A DNA stretch of 17,876 nucleotides, from positions 1 to 17,876 of the forward strand of contig JAAEPW010001209.1 in assembly GCA_024232355.1 (NCBI GenBank). Direction: 5' to 3'. Positions 15,966-17,876 of this stretch are shown here, in pieces (the first letter of the stretch is position 1; each line of letters starts with the position of its first letter). The stretch is from Chloroflexota bacterium (GTDB taxonomy: Bacteria > Chloroflexota > Anaerolineae > B4-G1). Made by a program: the position numbers and the translations under genes. The notes under the pieces are model-generated. The model was not told the origin of the DNA, searched no databases, and saw nothing but the letters and a program-made list of their open reading frames with translations.

Positions 15966-15998
15966 GTTGTTCGCATATTGGTGCAAGATGCGAACAAC
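15966..15998. promoter_or_regulatory. Perfect 11-bp inverted repeat in the CheC-like gene leader
   Basis: GTTGTTCGCAT (15966-15976) is the exact reverse complement of 15988-15998, around an 11-nt loop. It lies about 24 nt downstream of the candidate -10 and about 58 nt before the ATG. It is either a stem-loop in the leader RNA or a protein-binding site. It has no T-run. Confidence 0.6.
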
Positions 15999-16056
15999 AT
16001 GATGGATGCACATCGAAATGCCAAGTTATTTTTGAACGACCCCTGAGGAGGTAATT

Positions 16057-16653
16057 ATGAGCGAGCAGGTGACATCTTGGCACAATGTGGGATCTGTATC
16101 ACGGGTGGAGATCATGGTCTCGGCTGCGTTGCTAAACTCGGCGCGTGGAATGGCAGAGCTTTTGAACCGTCCGGTCACGACGGGCACTGTTCAAGCCAAG
16201 GTACTAAACTTTGGCGAAATGTCCACAAGCATTGGTCATCCCGAGTCAGAAACGGTGAGTGTCTATTTCAAGATGCAGGGTGACTTGGGTGGACAAGCTA
16301 TGCTGATACTTTCCCTATCTAGTGCGCTGAACTTGGCTGATTTACTGATGGGAGAGATGCCAGGCACGTCTACCATCCTGGGAGAGCTGGAGCGCTCCGC
16401 TTTGGCGGAGGCTGGTCACCTGATGGTTGCATACTTTCTCAATGCAATGGCTGTCCTGACAGGGAGACCTTTACGGCCATCCCCACCAGCAGTGATGGTA
16501 GACATGTTGGCAGCCGTTCTCAGTGTCTTGGCTGCCGCTGCGGATGTGGAGAGTAATGAATTGATGATTATTGAAACGATTCTTCAGGATGTCGAAGGGT
16601 TGATAGAGGCTCGTTTCTGGGTGCTCCCTGATCTTGCATCTCAGTTTCAATAG
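16057..16653 (+). CDS. CheC/CheX-like protein with altered active site
   Basis: This 198-aa protein of the CheC phosphatase family is cytoplasmic; family members dephosphorylate CheY-P. The second half contains SALAEAGHLMVAYFLNA (residues 114-130) and PSPP (141-144). This fits the consensus D/S-x3-E-x2-N-x21-P with S114, E118 and P143, but the catalytic Asn is H121. The first half (about 17-40, VEIM...LLNRPV) aligns with the first CheC motif but also lacks the Asn. It may therefore bind a receiver without efficient phosphatase activity, or act differently. No other chemotaxis gene is in the window. The start has GGAGGT at 16047-16052. Confidence 0.75.
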   Translation: MSEQVTSWHNVGSVSRVEIMVSAALLNSARGMAELLNRPVTTGTVQAKVLNFGEMSTSIGHPESETVSVYFKMQGDLGGQAMLILSLSSALNLADLLMGEMPGTSTILGELERSALAEAGHLMVAYFLNAMAVLTGRPLRPSPPAVMVDMLAAVLSVLAAAADVESNELMIIETILQDVEGLIEARFWVLPDLASQFQ

Positions 16654-16736
16654 GTCATTTGCTCCACATAACCTCGATCAGGATGCAGGCGGGGTTGTTT
16701 TTGCTTACAATGAGGTGACACTGATGGAGGAACAGG

Positions 16737-17051
16737 ATGGTAAAGATAGCGGATGATCTGACACATGCGACGGAACTCGTTCGCACATTCGCTGGGCGTG
16801 ATTGGGATCAGGCAATAGATAGTACAGATCGGGACGCTTTGGTCTGGCTGCTGGAGGTTGCCGGGGGGCAACACGCCTATATTCGGTCAAGGGCTTTTCG
16901 GGATGTGGTCACGGCGGCTTATCAGATGGGGCGGCAGGCGGGTCTGGCGGAATGCACTGTGGCGGTGAATGGGACTGAATTGACGCTTTGTAAATCACGA
17001 GTGGTCGAATCGGAAAACGATAAAGTGGCACACCGTCAAAAGACATATTAG
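16737..17051 (+). CDS. Small hypothetical protein
   Basis: This 104-aa protein is one I do not recognise. It is probably soluble: the N-terminal half is helical and charged (VRTFAGRDWDQAI, ALVWLLEVAGG), the middle reads AYQMGRQAGLAE, and the tail is polar. It has no signal peptide, membrane segment or known motif. The start is well supported by GGAGG at 16726-16730 with a 6-nt spacer. It lies 83 nt after the CheC-like gene, without a clear promoter or terminator between them, so it may be co-transcribed and functionally linked. Confidence 0.6.
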   Translation: MVKIADDLTHATELVRTFAGRDWDQAIDSTDRDALVWLLEVAGGQHAYIRSRAFRDVVTAAYQMGRQAGLAECTVAVNGTELTLCKSRVVESENDKVAHRQKTY

Positions 17052-17136
17052 CGTCCCAACTGGCCTCGCACTTGAATGGCAGATGAACGCTGATTTTGTA
17101 TTTTTGATCTGCGAAAATTCGCCTCGAAAATAGCTC

Positions 17137-17203
17137 TGTAGGTCGGACTAGGTGGCCTCCGCCCGTTATCCGACCAAATAGCGGGTAGCAAACCCATCCT
17201 ACA
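17137..17203. repeat. REP-like palindromic element
   Basis: The outer arms are TGTAGG (17137-17142) and CCTACA (17198-17203); the inner arms are GGTCGGA (17141-17147) and TCCGACC (17169-17175). The TGTAGGTCGGA...TCCGACC...CCTACA arrangement resembles the dispersed REP or BIME repeats known from many bacteria. This is from memory; copy number was not checked. Confidence 0.55.
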
Positions 17204-17390
17204 TTTTCGTTCTTTGGGGTGAACTTTGTTCATGATTACCGCATCCAATTTTACTGATTTGTCTGCTCATTCGACTTTCTCATCGATTTCGCGTTTTCTG
17301 CCTGCCATTGGTTGCCTGTGGACACCACACCCTAGGGAACCATCCCGAAACACTAATTTTCGTTATATGAGTGATAAGTGTGTGCTCAAC

Positions 17391-17412
17391 TGAATGAGCG
17401 CAAGCTCATTCA
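17391..17412. repeat. Perfect 9-bp hairpin with GCAA loop
   Basis: TGAATGAGC (17391-17399), a GCAA loop and GCTCATTCA (17404-17412). GCAA is a stable GNRA tetraloop if transcribed on the plus strand. There is no T-run. It may be an IS-related end or an RNA structure. Confidence 0.5.
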
Positions 17413-17503
17413 CGGGTATTGGTTTTTGAGGTACTTTGGATGCCCCCGTTCTTTTTTGCGAATACTTGGTGACGCTATTCTGTTGAGATCCCTGGATGGC
17501 TTT

Positions 17504-17876
17504 TCAACAAGGTGAGGGGATAGTAGCAATAGCCTGTTGGCGAAGCATCTCAGCTTGTGCCTGAAATCGTTGCAAAGCTCCACGGGTGTCCCGATGCAGT
17601 AATCGAGGCCAGCACACACTGGCCTCGGCAGCCTCCACGCAGCGAAGGGCAAATCGGTAGACCCAAGCAGGAACTTGGGAAAAGATGGTGAAGAAAAGTT
17701 CCTGGCTGGTGGACATAGTCCGTAGATAACCTTGTCCAGTGACAGCAAGAGGCGAAGTATCGGCTTGGCCGATCAAGCGTCGTTGTTGCCGTCGCGCCCG
17801 CCCAAGCAGTGCCTCCACTCCCAAATTGCTGCGAGGCAAACGATCAATGTCATAACAATGGTAAAGGTCAGGACCC
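17504..17876 (-). CDS. Transposase, C-terminal part (cut by the window edge)
   Basis: The frame enters from the right edge and ends at 17504. It begins with DLYHCYDIDRLPRSNLGVEALLGRAR and RRLIGQADTSPLAVTG, and continues for about 65 more residues to IPSPC. The pattern YHCYD..xLPR(T/S)N..(L/V)E.L.G..R...R...G (usual form LPRTNN.LE..FGS) is, in my memory, the C-terminal end of a widespread cyanobacterial and Chloroflexota transposase family. I cannot tell whether the full gene is intact. Its codon use looks like the rest of the window. Confidence 0.7.
   Translation of the reverse strand, partial: GPDLYHCYDIDRLPRSNLGVEALLGRARRQQRRLIGQADTSPLAVTGQGYLRTMSTSQELFFTIFSQVPAWVYRFALRCVEAAEASVCWPRLLHRDTRGALQRFQAQAEMLRQQAIATIPSPC

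Larger units (their letters stand above)
17052..17503. other. Intergenic region with palindromes, no gene
   Basis: I see no credible coding sequence in these 452 bases. They hold a REP-like palindrome at 17137-17203 and a perfect hairpin at 17391-17412, and are otherwise AT-rich. The region separates the small hypothetical gene from the transposase remnant. Confidence 0.55.

Overview
The window looks like chromosomal DNA from a free-living bacterium, most plausibly Chloroflexota (Anaerolineae-like). This is inferred from gene style, not from a marker gene. The hints are secreted proteins with LysM and PA14 domains, a membrane-anchored Ig-like protein with a Thr/Pro linker, an orphan CheC-like protein, GTG and TTG starts backed by good Shine-Dalgarno sequences, and moderate GC. 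No rRNA, tRNA or CRISPR array is visible.

Layout. (1) Positions 1-950 are a graveyard of insertion sequences: the C-terminal end of a DDE-type transposase, frameshifted by a 29-nt palindromic insertion, followed by a probable IS110-type remnant. (2) Positions 1290-3494 hold a promoter, an 86-bp inverted-repeat element in the leader, and a two-gene unit of a histidine phosphatase translationally coupled to a membrane-anchored TPR protein. (3) Positions 3500-4860 encode a secreted LysM2-PA14x2 protein with its own sigma70-like promoter. (4) Positions 4870-6045 hold class II fructose-bisphosphate aldolase with a structured leader and a strong terminator. (5) Positions 13280 to 6060 (minus strand) are a six-gene co-directional run: lon, a single-domain response regulator, a PHP/AlbA_2-like protein, a cyclic-nucleotide-domain histidine kinase, an exonuclease III homologue and a UPF0316 membrane protein. 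(6) Divergent from lon is rocD (ornithine aminotransferase), which ends in a long hairpin shared with a convergent gene. (7) That convergent gene encodes a membrane-anchored Ig-like surface protein. Back to back with it are a CheC-like protein and a small unknown protein. (8) The right end has REP-like palindromes and a partial transposase.

The most interesting unit is the lon run. A one-domain receiver and a soluble histidine kinase flank a PHP phosphoesterase fused to a Schlafen-type AlbA_2 module, with protein quality control (Lon) in front and DNA repair (exonuclease III) behind. This could be a stress-response or nucleic-acid-handling circuit, but the link rests on gene order and domain content only. 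Several intergenic regions share the string TGTGGTA at an extended -10 position, which may be a promoter signature of this genome.
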